Of a stretch of 64,000 bases of DNA, positions 24,118-36,711 are shown piece by piece; position 1 is the stretch's first letter; every line of letters begins with the position of its first letter. The notes under the pieces are model-generated. The model did no database searches. It had not been told where the DNA came from and saw nothing but the letters and a program-made list of their open reading frames with translations. Source of the stretch: Urophycis tenuis (lineage: Eukaryota; Chordata; Actinopteri; Gadiformes; Phycidae); NCBI GenBank assembly GCA_036785325.1, contig JAXIVH010000002.1:1351182-1415181 (forward strand), read 5' to 3'. Made by a program: the position numbers and the translations under genes.

Positions 24118-25158
24118 TATACGTGGCGCATGGTGGGGGCCTCACTCTCCACCAGCGTGGGCTTGTAGCCCAGTTGATCAGTTGGACAGTGCCACCAGCT
24201 AGCCAGAGCTCTGCGCTCTCTGATCTGGCAGTGGAAGGCAGATGGGAGACGACAGATGGGAAATTACTTGCCCACTGCCGGATCTCGAATCCTCCCGAGG
24301 CTAGACACTGCCGCATCTTGTCCATGAGGAGCTTGGCAGACTCGGGTGTTGGAAGGCTCTGGAGACAGTTGTCCACGTAGAACGACTGTTCTATGGACTG
24401 CAGGATGTCTTCGTTGCCTTCTGCGTGGTCTCTGACGTGCTTCTGCAGTGCAAACGTTGCGCAGCATGGGCTACTTGTTGTACCGAATGGCAAGACCTGC
24501 CATTGGTAGATGTTAGGTTGCTCTTCTCTTCTCAGGTTTCTCCAGACAAACCTCAGCAATGGCCGGTCCTCTGGTAGGAGACGAACCTGATGGAACATCG
24601 CCCGGATATCTCCACTGATGGCGACAGCATACTGCCGGAATCGCAGGAGGACCCCGATGAGCGATGGTCCGAGGGTTGGACCCGGGATGAGTTGCTCATT
24701 AAGCGAGAGGCCGCAGTAAGTGAAGGAGCAATCAAAGACTAGGCGATCCTTGCCGTTGTGATGGATGAGGTGATGGGGAATAAACCATGACTCGCTGGAC
24801 TTATCCATCTCTTCTCTGGTGAGCTTGGTAACACACCCTCCATCGAGCATTGGCATAACTGCTTCAGCAGCTGCTTTCAGCAGTGGCGCATTCATAGCCC
24901 GGAGCAAAGGCGTGGCGTACCGGAGCGTGTCCACGACCTTCACCCTCTCAGTGCGTGCTTCCAGGATGCTCACGGCCTCTTGGTCCAGATGGGACCGTAC
25001 TGCTAGCTTCTCGCTTCGAAACGGAAGCACATCGAGCTGTCAGAGACGTTCAATATGTTGGTAGAGGTCGTCGGGTGCTGGCTTGAGAGATGTAAAGTAG
25101 CAGGAAGCAGCATGAGACTCGAGACCATCTGGACCCTGGAGCACTATCTTTAGGTTTT
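24118..25158 (-). pseudogene. BEL/Pao reverse transcriptase fragment
   Basis: Motifs in order are WFIPHHLIHHNGKDRLVFDC, LNEQLIPGPTLGPSLIGVLL, GDIRAMFHQVRLLPEDRPLL, LPFGTTSSPCCA and SFYVDNCLQSLPT. The catalytic box reads YVDN rather than YVDD. An upstream extension in the same frame (25030-25158, with SLKPAPDDLYQHIERL) is separated from the rest by a TGA at about 25035, where a Trp codon would be expected. The 3' side ends in the palindrome at 24058-24117, which shifts the frame. Confidence 0.8.
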
Positions 25159-25160
25159 GC

Positions 25161-26008
25161 CAATTGTTGCTTGTGTGTGGAAAATATTTATAAGTTGGTG
25201 CTTACACTTATTGCTAACCAGTTTGTTTGGTTTTCATGTTTATGTTTATGTTTTGGGTTATATGGAGTTTGTGTACAGTTGATATGTAGGGTCCATCGTG
25301 CGGAAGCTGTGCACAACCAAACAAGCAAAAAGCAAAAAGACACGTGGTGTGCATACATGCACACACACACGCACACACCGCGGTGACCATTCCGTGCTCC
25401 TATCTTTGTCTCTGAGAGGAATAAACAAACAATGGATGAAGGACAATGGGGGGCTGTTGTCGTGCCAAACAGCCACACACTCATGCTTTTCCTCCAAAAA
25501 AACACAAAACCAACAAGTAGCTTCGTAGCTATCGTACAATCAGGCGCCATTCGACCTGGGCATTCCAGGCCATAGCCCCGGATCTCTGTGCCGTCAAATA
25601 ATTTAAAAAAAAAAAAACATAATAATGATGAAAATCAGTGGTGGGCTTTTTTTGGTGGGCTCAAGCCCACCCAAAACTTGCCTTAGCCGACCCTCCTCAA
25701 ATCTAATATTCTACTGTCTAGACTGTTAAAAAATATACAACATGTTGGATTGATAGATAAATAGATAGATTTACCCCCCACCAGAATACATGTAGGATCT
25801 CCCCCAGGTCACCCTTAAATGCAGCAGAATGCAGGGAACCACATCTACCATATTAGAAATCCCAATCGGTGGCTTCCTGGGGGCTGAGCCCCCCCAAAAG
25901 TCAGAACCCAGAATCGCCCCTGAATCATTCAGACAAGAAAGGTTGATTTCTGTGGTTAAAGGTTGATTAACACTGTGTATGAATTTGGGTGTATACTGCA
26001 TTATTATT

Positions 26009-26050
<42 letters not shown>

Positions 26051-26152
26051 CTTATGCATGTGGTGAATGTAACAAATATGACAAACGTCTTAACATATTT
26101 GACTAGTTTGGGGGGATGAAAAGTTAACATATATGTGATAAGCAATGTTCCA
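25161..26152. other. Intergenic stretch with a hAT end fragment and AT repeat
   Basis: At about 25850-25922 the minus strand reads CAGGGGCGATTCTGGGTTC and GACTTTTGGGGGGGCTCAGC, the terminal sequence of a fish hAT family. No opposite end is clear, so it is a fragment. (AT)n lies at 26014-26045. There is no supported gene. Confidence 0.45.
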
Positions 26153-27657
26153 CAGGGCTCTCAAGTTTTGAAGACAGGCAAGAGTGACATTCCCCCCTGC
26201 CCCCTGGGTCCCGTTCCGTCGGCCCCCCAGCCCGTCACTAATATTATTATTAGTGTGGTTGTTGCTGTTGTTGTTAGTACTGGAATTGATCAAATTTGTG
26301 GAACAAAAGACTTTTCCACCTGCACTGTCTCTTCCTCTTCCACCTGCACTGTCTCTTCCTCTTTTTGCAACATCTTGTTCAGCATCCTCTGTTAGGAAAA
26401 ATATTATTTAGCAATGGTACGGTTAGGTTGATCTGACATTCTGAAGAAGGACATAGTGCAGAGTGTATTCCTCTTCGCGACTTTAAGTCTGACTCTCTGG
26501 AACTTGGAGACATAACCTAAAGTGATTGAAGAATGCACCTCCGTCATGTCCAATCTGCTTAGTAACATGTAATGTTTATACATTATAAGCCAATCAGAAT
26601 GGGACACTCCTGTCATGCTGTTGCACAAATCTCTTGCGTGATGAAATCCTCTGCTTCTCCTCGTACGAGACCAATAAACAACTTCAGCTTAAACTATCTA
26701 GAGTTCCTGGCACTTCTTGTTCTTCGGCATCAACAACAATCTCCTCACTATCATCCTCTAACCTGGGCTTTTTAGGGGATGTCCACTCACGGCAAATTAA
26801 AGGATGCTTAATTGTTTTTTTCCTGACATCTTAGAAAGACAGCAATAAGTATTATTTGTAATAGGTCACTTTTAAAATCATGCCATATTTTGTATATCCT
26901 GCTCATAGAGGCAGGATATACAACATATGACATGAATTTAAAAGTGACCTATTACATTGACTATGCAATACAATTGAATTTTTTTAATGCCAATAAAATT
27001 ATTTCCCGTATTTGGAGAGAAAGATGATTATAATGTGAGAATATGTCAGTCATCCTGTGATAACGAATCCCTAGACTACTTGTTTTGAACAGGTCTTGCC
27101 ATTGAACAGGCTGTAAAATTGTTGGCTAAGTTAAGGCTACAGACACTCAGCATTGGAAAAAATGTTTCTAATTATCTGGGAAACATTCCTAAACAGCAGT
27201 CAAGTTGTCACTGTTTGTGTCAAACAAGTTGTGCATTTGTTGGAACATTAACCCAGGAGATCCTTACTCTGTGCTTGAAGTGATGCTCGGAGCTCCTGGT
27301 TTCCTCTATGGGTGCTTTGAAACTTTCATAAGCTGGTTGTATCAGAATCATGCGAACAAGCTTTTTTCATTGGTTGTTGCGTTACATCTTACCCAGATAC
27401 TACAATGCTATTTTCTGATTGGCTATTGTGTAGTCCCTTCTCTTTTTTGATTGGCTGGTAAGTGACAGGCTGCGATTCATAACGCCAGGGGAGACGCGCC
27501 TGTTCCATGGTGAGAGCTAGAGAAATGTTGGGTGCTTATTATATTGCATATTATAATTTATTTTTCAGCCTGAGAAATGCCATGTGTGGTGGGAGAGCGT
27601 GACAAAAGACCCAAAAGAGTGACTGTCACGCTCAATGTGTGACACTTGAGAGCCCTG
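26153..27657. mobile_element. Non-autonomous hAT-like element, 1.5 kb
   Basis: The left end CAGGGCTCTCAAGT and the right end ACTTGAGAGCCCTG are a perfect 14-bp terminal inverted repeat. GTTCCA directly precedes the left end and directly follows the right end, a probable remnant of the target duplication. There is no transposase ORF. A 98-bp hairpin is nested inside at 26858-26955. Confidence 0.7.
26858..26955. repeat. 98-bp near-perfect palindrome
   Basis: The left arm GTAATAGGTCACTTTTAAA, running into CATATTTTGTATATCCTGC, is repeated in reverse complement on the right (GCAGGATATACAACATATG into GTAATAGG read backwards). Arms are about 44 bp with few mismatches and the loop is short. It may be a miniature inverted-repeat element nested in the hAT copy. 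Confidence 0.85.
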
Positions 27658-28171
27658 GTTCCACAAAGCAAGTATATCACTTCATTTCAGACATTCAGTA
27701 AGTTGCCATAGCTCTACATGCACTATGTACATACCATTACCTTGACTTTATGTACAGAAAGAAAAACAACCAACGTTGCCAAAAGGCAATGAAACCATAC
27801 CAAACCTGTGGCCTGGCAACCCCTCCCTCATCACAGACCCTGGGACTCATTCAGTCTCATCCTATAGTCTGGAGACAACATAGAGGAAATCCTGGAACGC
27901 TGCTCACGCATAAAGATAAGCATCGTTGGCCGCCAGCACAACCCCCTCAGGATGGTGTGTGTGTCTGTCTATGCAAACGGCGTGCGTGGTGCAGGCGCCA
28001 CCCTCCAGCCAGCTGAGTGTGACCAGGGTGACGTGAGGCTCAGCCCCCGCCTGTAAGTCCTCACTGCTGGAGGCCGCACACGTGTGCATGTTATCTACCA
28101 CGCAGACCCCCACCAGGCAAGGAATCTACTGTACGTCTACACCCCCACCCTCGACACCGTCAACACCAGCA

Positions 28172-28212
<41 letters not shown>

Positions 28213-31200
28213 TCCATTGTCCCCAACCTTGGAAAATGACAATGCAGATGCCGTGCTATATTTAACAGATATTTATACCTTGTACCGTTGTTACATACGG
28301 ATGCCATCAGAAGGTTTGTTTATGCCTCTGTTTAAGCCAGCCATTGTTGTCCCATAAGCAGCTCACAACAAACACTGCTCCCCATGTCGTCCCCTCTCTG
28401 ACCAGTTTATGAGGGTGTAGGAAGCAGGGCTGTGTTGTGTCTACACTGGACCAGAACCAGCAGTTATTTCTAGAGCACCTCCACTATCTGGCGGTGGTGG
28501 GTGTGACCCCAAACTGTTCTCTGGCTCTTTCCTTCCCTACTTCTGTTGTGGTCAGGACAACACTTAGTGGGTCAGACACACCGGACGCAGGCCCATGAAA
28601 GCAGCGAAGGATGAAGCCGCACACAGTGCTTGTCTGTCTGTCCGTCTGCCTGTCTGTAGCCAGGCTGTCTGTCTGCCTCCCTCCGTGACCCAGCTATAGT
28701 GTAATGTACGTGTGTAAAGCCAGCTTTCCTCTGCAAATAACTGTGAGCAAAAAGTCTATAATTGCAAAATTCATAATTATTATTAGAATATTAGCAGTTA
28801 GACTATTTTAAATTGTTCAGTGATGGTGATAATCTATCCATTTAAAAATGTGTTCAAAAAATGTGTTAAAATGGGGGGTTTTAGGCAACACAAATGAAAC
28901 ATAGTCATTCCTGAGGTTGTGGCCCCTGGACCATCCTACCCACTTCTGGGCTCAGGCTTATTTGGCCCACAAGGTTTAACAGGGACAAAAATGCCCTGAT
29001 GTAAGTAAATAGGCATATAAGCAACACACACAATGTGCTGTGTCCAATAGCAATGTGAAAGAAGGTCCACCACTTCCACCCCTGACCGTGTCAATCCATC
29101 CCCATTGTCTTGAATCTAGCTGACCTGGCCGTGTTGTTTTCTCTCTAATGGGCAGCACTTTATTTTGTCTTTTTTCTGGAAATCGGCGTTGTGCAACAGC
29201 AGGTCACTGTGATCCTTCTCACCAATCTGTCAACTCCAGGCACTATGGACGTAACGTAGTAAACAAATGGGACGTAGTCAGTAGCCACGTCACTGAAGTT
29301 CAACATACAATCAGCAACAACAATAGTAGGAAGACAGGCGGGAGGAAGGCTGACAATCAGTTATTGTTGCAAAGGAGAATGACTTTAAATAGAAGCCACG
29401 GATGCAGCAGGTGGACTGAGGTCTCCACTCACTGGCACGCTTGCACAAGCGTCCAGAGTTGCATGGCCCGTTCCTCTCTGGACCAACCAGTCTGGGTTTG
29501 GTGTACAGACATAAAAACAGACATATTATCAGGGTAAAGCATTCTCTTTTTTCATGAAGAGGTAATGTCTCCACATCCCAGGGCCAATTCAGATTCAGAT
29601 TTAAATCAGAGCTGAGAATGCAGTACAAATAATGTGAATGAGTTTGTTTATTGTACTTAACATTTAAGTTTTTGTACCATTTCATGAGTGAATGGCAAGA
29701 TGCACAAACACGGACAGCGGTTACCAGAAGTGTTTTCTACAATTTCCCTGGAGGATTTTTTTCATCCAAACACAGCCTCTTATTTAGTACGTTTGAATTT
29801 TTGTTTGTTGTTTCGGCAAAAGATCTTGTCTTTTAGGAAAAAAAATAAAACATTGGAAGAAAAATGCGATAACCAGAATTGAATGAATGAAAATGTAATG
29901 TTAACATTTATCATGTACCTATATAAAATAATAAGAATACTAATGATAATGATAATTATAATAATAATAAAAATAACAATAATAATAATAAAGTAGTGCT
30001 TTTATTAGAGTTTAGTGTCGAGAACAAGGAGGCTAGCCTTAAAGGTATTAGTAGCCTCAAATGTATTAGGTATTAGTGTTTATTTCATTTTTAGATATGT
30101 CACTTAGATATGTCAGTGATTTACTTTCAAATCCTATTTGGCTTTGATGTGTGAAGGCAGACTATGTGAATTTCACAGAAGTGCTGGTGGCAGTGTGGAG
30201 CAGCCAGGAAGTCTGCCAGCATGTCAAGTTGGATGAGGTGGCTACGTGACTGATGTTGTGTCCCGGACCTATTCACGGACTTCTGCTGCTTATTTTATTT
30301 GGCCCTTTTTTTGGACCTCCCTGACAAGTGACGTCCCCCGCCCCCACCCCTTCCATCCTTTTCAGTAATCATGTAGATGAAACACAGATGCACACACACA
30401 CACACACACACAAAGCCAAATCTGATCCAATGACGCAAGATGTAGGCTAGTAGAAGTACGATGCTTCAGTTTTCCATTTCAACACAAACGGACCAGTGGC
30501 CTGTACATTGCACGCTCCCTCTCCTCACTGGTAGCCCACCAGCAACACAGCATGGTCCTATGATGCTACGCTACATCACACATTTCAGGCTGATAATAAT
30601 ACATGGATACATACATGAAAATAAATGAAAATGCTGGTCGTTTATTAAATGGGTGCTAAATCCTAAACGGACGTTAAAACCTTCCAGCGGTCTGGTTGTT
30701 CTGAACCCGATCTGCCAACAGCCTTAACAAGGGGAGGGCTGGGGGAGACTAATGTCTGCCGGTGTGAGAGGTGAAGACCGACGGTTTTGTCTGAAGTTCA
30801 GCACCTCTCTGCTGCTGCTGCCCCACTGTACGTGACCAGCCCGGGCCAGCGGAGGACGGCATGGCGGCCGATAACGCTAATAAGCTTCCCGTCATTACGG
30901 CTAATTGCCTCAATGCCCGGAACTCCGCAGACACCCCTGGGCGGGGTGGGACGACGTGCACGTCGGGTGCGCGTAGTTCTGTCTACCGGTGGGGGGCGGA
31001 CGGCGTGCGGAGATCCCCACGCCCCCGAAATGACTCAATTAGTCACTTTGGGAAGGGCTTTTATTTGTGTCATTTTTGACATATACCATGAATGAATACT
31101 TATAGTTGTCATGAATGTGAATTATTATAGATTTAATTAATGTGTCTAAAATGGGGTTCATTTGGCCTAAATATAGATTTTCTATTACCTACTGCTATAG

Positions 31201-32023
31201 TTATCAGCTAACTACTTAGCTGATTAACTACTACTACATACTACTAATTATTAATTCAATATATCAACAACAAACTGAAAATTACCAAGTAATTTCAATG
31301 ACAGTTAGTTTGTCTCACACGTAACCCACCTGGCTATTGGCATGCAAATGTAGATGTGTCTGTCACTGTGCGAGACGCACCAAATGTGACAACCAACAAC
31401 AACCACCACAAACCTTTTGAAGAAATGTATTTGTTAAGTGGCAAAGTTGGCCCTGACACGTGGAAGCGGCACAGATGGACAGCTCTGACTGTGACGACAC
31501 CTGTTAGTCACAACAAATATAACACTGAGAAAGTGTGGGCCTATGTGTGCGTGTGTCTGTGTGTGGTTGTGTGGGTGTGCGCGTGTGTCTGTGTGTGGTT
31601 GTGTGCGTTTGTGTGAGTGAGTGTGTGTGTGTGCATGTGTATGCATGTGCGTGTATGTGTGTGTGTGGGAGTGGTTGTGTGCACCTGTGTGTGTGTGTAT
31701 GTGTGTGTGTGTGTGTGTATGTGTGTGTATGTGTGTGTGTGTGTGCGTGTGTGCGTGTGTGCGTGTGTGTGTGTGTGTGTGCGTGTTTGCTTGTGTGTGC
31801 GTGTGTGCGTTTGTGTGTGTGTGTGTGTGTGCGTGTGTGTGTGTGTGTGTGTGTGCGTGCGTGTGTGCGTGTGTGCGTGTGTGTGTGTGTGTGCGTGTGT
31901 GTGTGTGTTTGTGTGTGAGGGGATCAAAGTAAGAAGAGCATCCTGTGGGCCAGCCCATGGCAGGCCCATTGGACCCAAGGCAGCAAAGTGGGTGTCCTGG
32001 GGCCGGCACCACACTGTCTGCTA

Positions 32024-32082
<59 letters not shown>

Positions 32083-32201
32083 CTGCATAATTGAAGCAGT
32101 GTCAGAACTCATGAGAGAGGGAGGAGAGACATGGTTGAACTGCATCCTACCACACACATTTAAACTCCTACACCCTCAAACATGCACACACAGACACACG
32201 C

Positions 32202-32232
<31 letters not shown>

Positions 32233-32646
32233 TATTCAGTTATGAATATCAATATCAAATCGACTGGATACTTAGATTGTATGACTTACATGTATTTATT
32301 TCAATTGCTTTTATAAAATGTATTAGTTAGTAGTAGTTGTTAGACATATTCAATCATGTTGATTAAATGCTTACAGTTCATCACACACACACCTCAATCA
32401 TCATAGTGGCAAATATTTTCACTCTCAACATTTACAAAGGCCTGTAGATACAAGAGAGGATTAGGGTTTAGATTCAAAATGCTAGAGCAAAGCAATAACA
32501 CTCCAAGGGTTTGATTCCCACTAGTGGAGCAAGGCATTAGCACTACCAGATTTAGGAGTTTGATTCAAAATGTGCTAGAGCAAGCCATGCATGATTTCAA
32601 TGTTGGTGGAGGAGGAGCTAGTTAATGACAGACAAGGGAACACAAG
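27658..32646. other. Intergenic stretch, no supported gene
   Basis: It contains a CA array at 28176-28210, a 370-bp compound GT array at about 31540-31918, CA arrays at 32027-32074 and 32199-32232, and a GC-rich CpG-containing block at about 30830-31020. I searched the ORFs by eye and recognised no protein family. Confidence 0.5.
31540..31918. repeat. Compound (GT)n array
   Basis: GT repeats with many GC, AT and GA interruptions extend for nearly 380 bp. The long Cys-Val and Thr-His ORFs across it are products of the dinucleotide repeat. Confidence 0.9.
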
Positions 32647-32660
32647 GATTACTTTTTTAT

Positions 32661-33033
32661 CCATCCATCCATTATCGTAACCGCTTATCCTCTACGAGGG
32701 TCGCGGGGGGGCTGGAGCCAATCCCAGCTGCAACGGGCGAGAGGCGGGGTACACCCTGGACAGGTCGCCAGCCTACCACAGGGCTAACATACATAGACAA
32801 ACAACCATTCACACTCACACCTATGGTCAATTTAGAGACACCAATTAACCTAATCCCCAACCTGCATGTTTTTGGTGTGTGGGAGGAAGCCGGAGTACCC
32901 GGAGAGAACCCATGCAAGCACGGGGAGAACATGCAAACTCCACACAGAAAGGTCCCGGGTCCCAGGTGGATTCGAACCCAGAACCCTCTTGCTGTGAGGC
33001 GACAGTGCTAACCACTGCACCACCATGCCGCCC
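32661..33033 (-). mobile_element. Full-length SINE-like retroposon with 14-bp target duplication
   Basis: The minus-strand head reads GGGCGGCATGGTGGTGCAGT, with a B-box-like GGGTTCGAATCC about 60 bp in. The body has GAGTTTGCATGTTCTCCCCG and GAACCCATGCAAGCACGG-type sequence, and the tail is GGATGGATGG repeats. This is a very common teleost interspersed repeat. GATTACTTTTTTAT occurs on both sides (32647-32660 and 33034-33047), a clear target-site duplication. Confidence 0.85.
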
Positions 33034-33349
33034 GATTACTTTTTTATGACTGAGATATTCTCACTGCTCACTCTGGGCTGTCCTCCTGTCGCTGTTGCTA
33101 AGAGTCAGCTGTTAAACAAATAGACTCCATCTCTTTGCACTCATCTGGCAATTAGTTTTCATTTTAAATTGAGATATTTAATTTACATTTGAGCTGTCTT
33201 GAATTTGAGGATAGCATTTCTACATACAGTGAAATGCACATAAATGATGTTTTTTTTTTTTTACCATCAAGTATTTGAATCTGCATGGACAGTTGGTCAT
33301 CTGGTCTTACGGGAAAGTTTACCATGTGTGCTTTTATTTATTTTCATCT

Positions 33350-34866
33350 TTATTGAGCAAAGTTTGTCTTGTTACACCCCTATTGAAGAAACCTGGTCTA
33401 GACCCCAACATTTTCAATAATCTCCGCCCCATCTCCAACCTGCCATTTATCTCAAAAATTCTGGAAAAAGTTGTCGCATCACAGATTCAGGCCCACCTCT
33501 CCAACAATAACCTCTATGAACAGTTCCAATCCGGTTTCCGCCCCCGTCACAGCACAGAAACAGCCCTCATTAAAATAACCAACGACCTCCTGATGGCAGC
33601 TGACTCTGGTCATTTATCCATCCTCATCCTCCTTGATCTGACTGCAGCCTTTGACACCATTTCCCACCCCATCCTCCTCGATCGACTAGCCTCCATTGGT
33701 ATATCCGACACAACCCTAGACTGGTTCCATTCATATCTCTCTGGCCGTACTCAATTCATTCAGTTAAAATCATTCTCATCCCATACCTCCCCCCTCTCCT
33801 CAGGTGTTCCCCAGGGCTCTGTCCTTGGCCCTATCCTATTCATCTACCTCCTCCCACTCGGTCAAATATTCCGTAAACACAACATAAATTTTCACTGTTA
33901 CGTGGATGACACCCAGCTCTATGTCTCCTCCAAATCCACATCCACCTTCCCACCCTCTTCCCTCTGTGCCTGCCTACAGGAAATCAAATCCTGGTTTCCC
34001 TCCCACTTTCTCAAACTTAACAGTAACAAAACCGAGATAGCCCTCATTGGCTTCAAATCCTCACTCACCAAGCAACCCAGTTTCACCCTCTCTATTGACA
34101 ACTCCTCAGTTTCCCCCTCCCCTCAGGTTAAGAGTCTGGGTGTCGTCCTCGACAGCACCCTATCATTCCATACCCATATCAACAACACCATCCGGTCCGC
34201 CTACTTTCACCTCCGAAATATCAACCGCCTCCGCCCGTCACTCACTCCCAACAGCGCCGCTATTCTGGTCCACTCTCTAGTCACCTCACGCCTGGATTAC
34301 TGTAACTCCCTTCTGTTTGGTCTTCCCCACAAACTCCTCCATAAACTCCAACTGGTCCAAAACGCTGCTGCCCGTATCATCACCAAAACCCCTGCCATCT
34401 GTCACATCTCCCCCGTCCTACACCAACTTCAATGGCTCCCCATCAAACACCGCATTGAGTACAAGATCCTCCTCAATACATTCAATGCCATTCACAACCT
34501 AACCCCCCCACATCTGTCTGATCTCATCCAAATCCATACTCCCACCCGGTCACTCAGATCCGCCTCCTCCATAAACCTACAAGTCCCCCCAGCTCGTCTG
34601 TCCATCATGGGGGCACGAGCCTTCAGCCACTCCACCCCACGCCTTTGGAATGGCCTTCCCCTGGACATCAGAAATATGGACTCACACCTTCAAATCCCAC
34701 CTCAAAACGCATCTATTCAGGCAGGCCTACTCACACATGGACTTGATATCTGCTGCAAGCTCTGTGCCTTTTTAAATCTGTTTTAATCTGTGTCCTTTCA
34801 TTGTTTTATGCTTTTATGCTTGTTAGGTGACCTTGAGTGTTGAGTATTATTATTATTATTATTATT
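33350..34866 (+). mobile_element. 5'-truncated L2-like LINE with reverse transcriptase
   Basis: The open frame 33275-34786 carries VTPLLKKPGLDPN, LRPISNLPFISKILEKVVAS, QSGFRPRHSTETALIKI, LLDLTAAFDTISHPILLDRL, SGVPQGSVLGPILF and FHCYVDDTQLYVS, the ordered RT motifs of L2/Maui-type fish LINEs. The endonuclease half is absent, as expected for 5' truncation near 33350. The last codons are off frame: from about 34685 another frame reads TFKSHLKTHLFRQAYSHMD, the normal C-terminus. A (ATT)n tail at 34847-34866 is typical. It is a dead copy, although the RT core has no internal stop. Confidence 0.82.
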
Positions 34867-35349
34867 GTTGACATCTGAATTTTGGAATAAGTTCTTATCA
34901 GCATATAAGGATAACACCAAGAGGCTCCATGGTTCCATGGTTCCATGGTTCCATGGTGCTATGGTCCAGCCCAAGTCAGGTTTTCTGGGTCAGTCTGAAG
35001 GGCAGGGGGCAGACATATAGTATATGCTCTCTCCCAAACGGCTTAAATGTGAAGGCTAGGAGGCATCAATACATGTCTCAATCAAATATTGACAAAAATC
35101 ACTGCCTGCTGAGGCGGGTTTTGAAGGCAGCAGAGGTACCCTTCATTGGTCAAGATATCCCACCATCCCGTACACTCCCTCCTTTGCTCCGACAAGAAGA
35201 AAAGCAATGCCTATATTTATTTTTTAACTACTTTGACAACGCATAATGCTACGATAATGAAATGGAGAAGTCTGATGAAAAAAATCAGTTAGTGGTAGTA
35301 TAACCACAGCGACCCACATCGACTTCCAGAAATGACAATTTAACTAGGC

Positions 35350-35865
35350 CAATCATGAACTGTGTCATAGTTGATGATGTAACCAGGCCAATCAGGGACT
35401 GTGTCGTAGTTGATGATGTAACTAGGCCAATCATGGACTGTGTCGTAGTTGATGATGTAACTGGGCCAATAAGGGACTGTGTCGTAGTTGATGATGTAAC
35501 TAGGCCAATCATGAACTGTGTCATAGTTGATGATGTAACCAGGCCAATCATGGACTGTGTCATAGTTGATGATGTAACCAGGCCAATCAGGGACTGTGTC
35601 GTAGTTGATGATGTAACCGGGCCAATCATGGACTGTGTCGTAGTTGATGATGTAACTGGGCCAATCATGGACTGTGTCGTAGTTGATGATGTAACTGGGC
35701 CAATCATGGACTGTGTCGTAGTTGATGATGTAACTGGGCCAATAAGGGACTGTGTCGTAGTTGATGATGTAACTAGGCCAATCATGGACTGTGTCGTAGT
35801 TGATGATGTAACTGGGCCAATAAGGGACTGTGTCGTAGTTGATGATGTAACCGGGCCAAACAGGG
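35350..35865. repeat. 39-bp minisatellite, 13 copies
   Basis: The unit is ATCATGGACTGTGTCGTAGT followed by TGATGATGTAACTGGGCCA. Variants GGGACTG, GAACTG, ACCAGG and ACTAGG recur. Both strands are open in one frame (VDDVT-type repeats on plus, DWPGYIINYDT-type on minus). It lies about 950 bp downstream of the sulfotransferase stop codon. Confidence 0.95.
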
Positions 35866-36369
35866 ACAGTTGGTGAGGTAAAAACACAGGCTGACACTAG
35901 CAAAAAAGTAATGGTGTCTCCTGAAGCAGCAAGTGTTAACGTTAACATTAGTAGAGTTAACAGAACCATGTGCAAGTCATTGCAGAAATAGACAAGAGTA
36001 TGCACTAACAGAGTTTCTCGGCAGATAATAGGTTTTCGTCGTTCTGAACAGCACACCGTGATGGGGTCGCATGTTTTCTTTCGCTGATTGGCTGGTGGAA
36101 TTTGTCTGTCAAGTGGTCCTGCCCACTGAGGACCAGACTGATCCATGTAGCAAAACAGAATGTGAAGTCATGTGATTAGGATGGGTCCCCGGGCTTAGAC
36201 CGTCTGCCAAAGCAACTAAATGATGAACTCATAGATTTGTCTGGTTCCCAGGCTAAGTCAACCCAAGACATTTTTTAACCAAATCACATATTTCTGTGGA
36301 GAAATCCCATTGAATTAGACCAACCACGGCAGGAACAGTTCATGGAGATTCAGATGACAAAAGTGTTTC

Positions 36370-36375
36370 TTTATT
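36370..36375 (-). terminator. Candidate poly(A) signal of the sulfotransferase gene
   Basis: AATAAA occurs on the minus strand about 440 nt downstream of the stop codon, the first good hexamer I see. It would include the hairpin in the 3' UTR. Confidence 0.4.
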
Positions 36376-36675
36376 TTGCATCAAAAGATACATTAATTAT
36401 TTTATGTGTGTAGTGAAATTGGGCAGTAGGCCTATTATAAAGCCTACTAAATATGACCATACTGTTCTATGCTGAATCATACAATTGCTAATTTAGGAAA
36501 TATCCAACCCAACAACCACACATTAGGTATAAAATATATGAGACAGCTAAAATACCAGATTAAATCACAGGAAATTATTACATTTACAAATGATAAAGAC
36601 TAGGCTTGCACTTGCATTGACATCATTTTTCCAGATTTACATGAACCTGACAGGTGATAAGCCTCAAACGGGCGG

Positions 36676-36711
36676 TAAGCCTCAGACGAGCTGTGGCTCG
36701 TCTGAGGCTTA
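36676..36711 (-). promoter_or_regulatory. Hairpin in the sulfotransferase 3' UTR
   Basis: Perfect 16-bp arms (TAAGCCTCAGACGAGC and its complement) flank a 4-base loop, about 100 nt past the stop codon. A further related half-site (AAGCCTCAAACGGGC) lies beside it. The same hairpin is kept at about 56295-56335 in the duplicate copy. Its role is unknown; it could be an RNA structure or a remnant of a repeat. Confidence 0.5.

Larger units (their letters stand above)
21880..25160 (-). mobile_element. Truncated BEL/Pao LTR retrotransposon, internal region
   Basis: The order on the minus strand is reverse transcriptase (25158 to 24118), RNase H (24057 to 23262), integrase (about 23270 to 22160) and a DUF5641-type C-terminal domain (about 22150 to 21880), which is the BEL/Pao layout. 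Gag, protease and the first part of pol are missing: similarity stops near 25160 and unrelated AT-rich DNA follows. The pol frame is broken by a nonsense codon, a palindromic insertion and at least two frameshifts, so the element is dead. Confidence 0.85.

Noticed and set aside
27904..28113. Short GC-rich ORF on the minus strand as a possible exon
   Set aside because: The frame looks protein-like in part (HVTLVTLSWLEGG), but I recognise no family and found no consistent splice partners.
30749..31095. GC-rich ORFs as a possible gene or CpG-island promoter
   Set aside because: ORFs on both strands are short, no splice structure or homology is apparent, and composition alone is not enough.
32940..33033. 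Possible tRNA gene on the minus strand
   Set aside because: The B-box-like motif belongs to a full retroposon with a target-site duplication.
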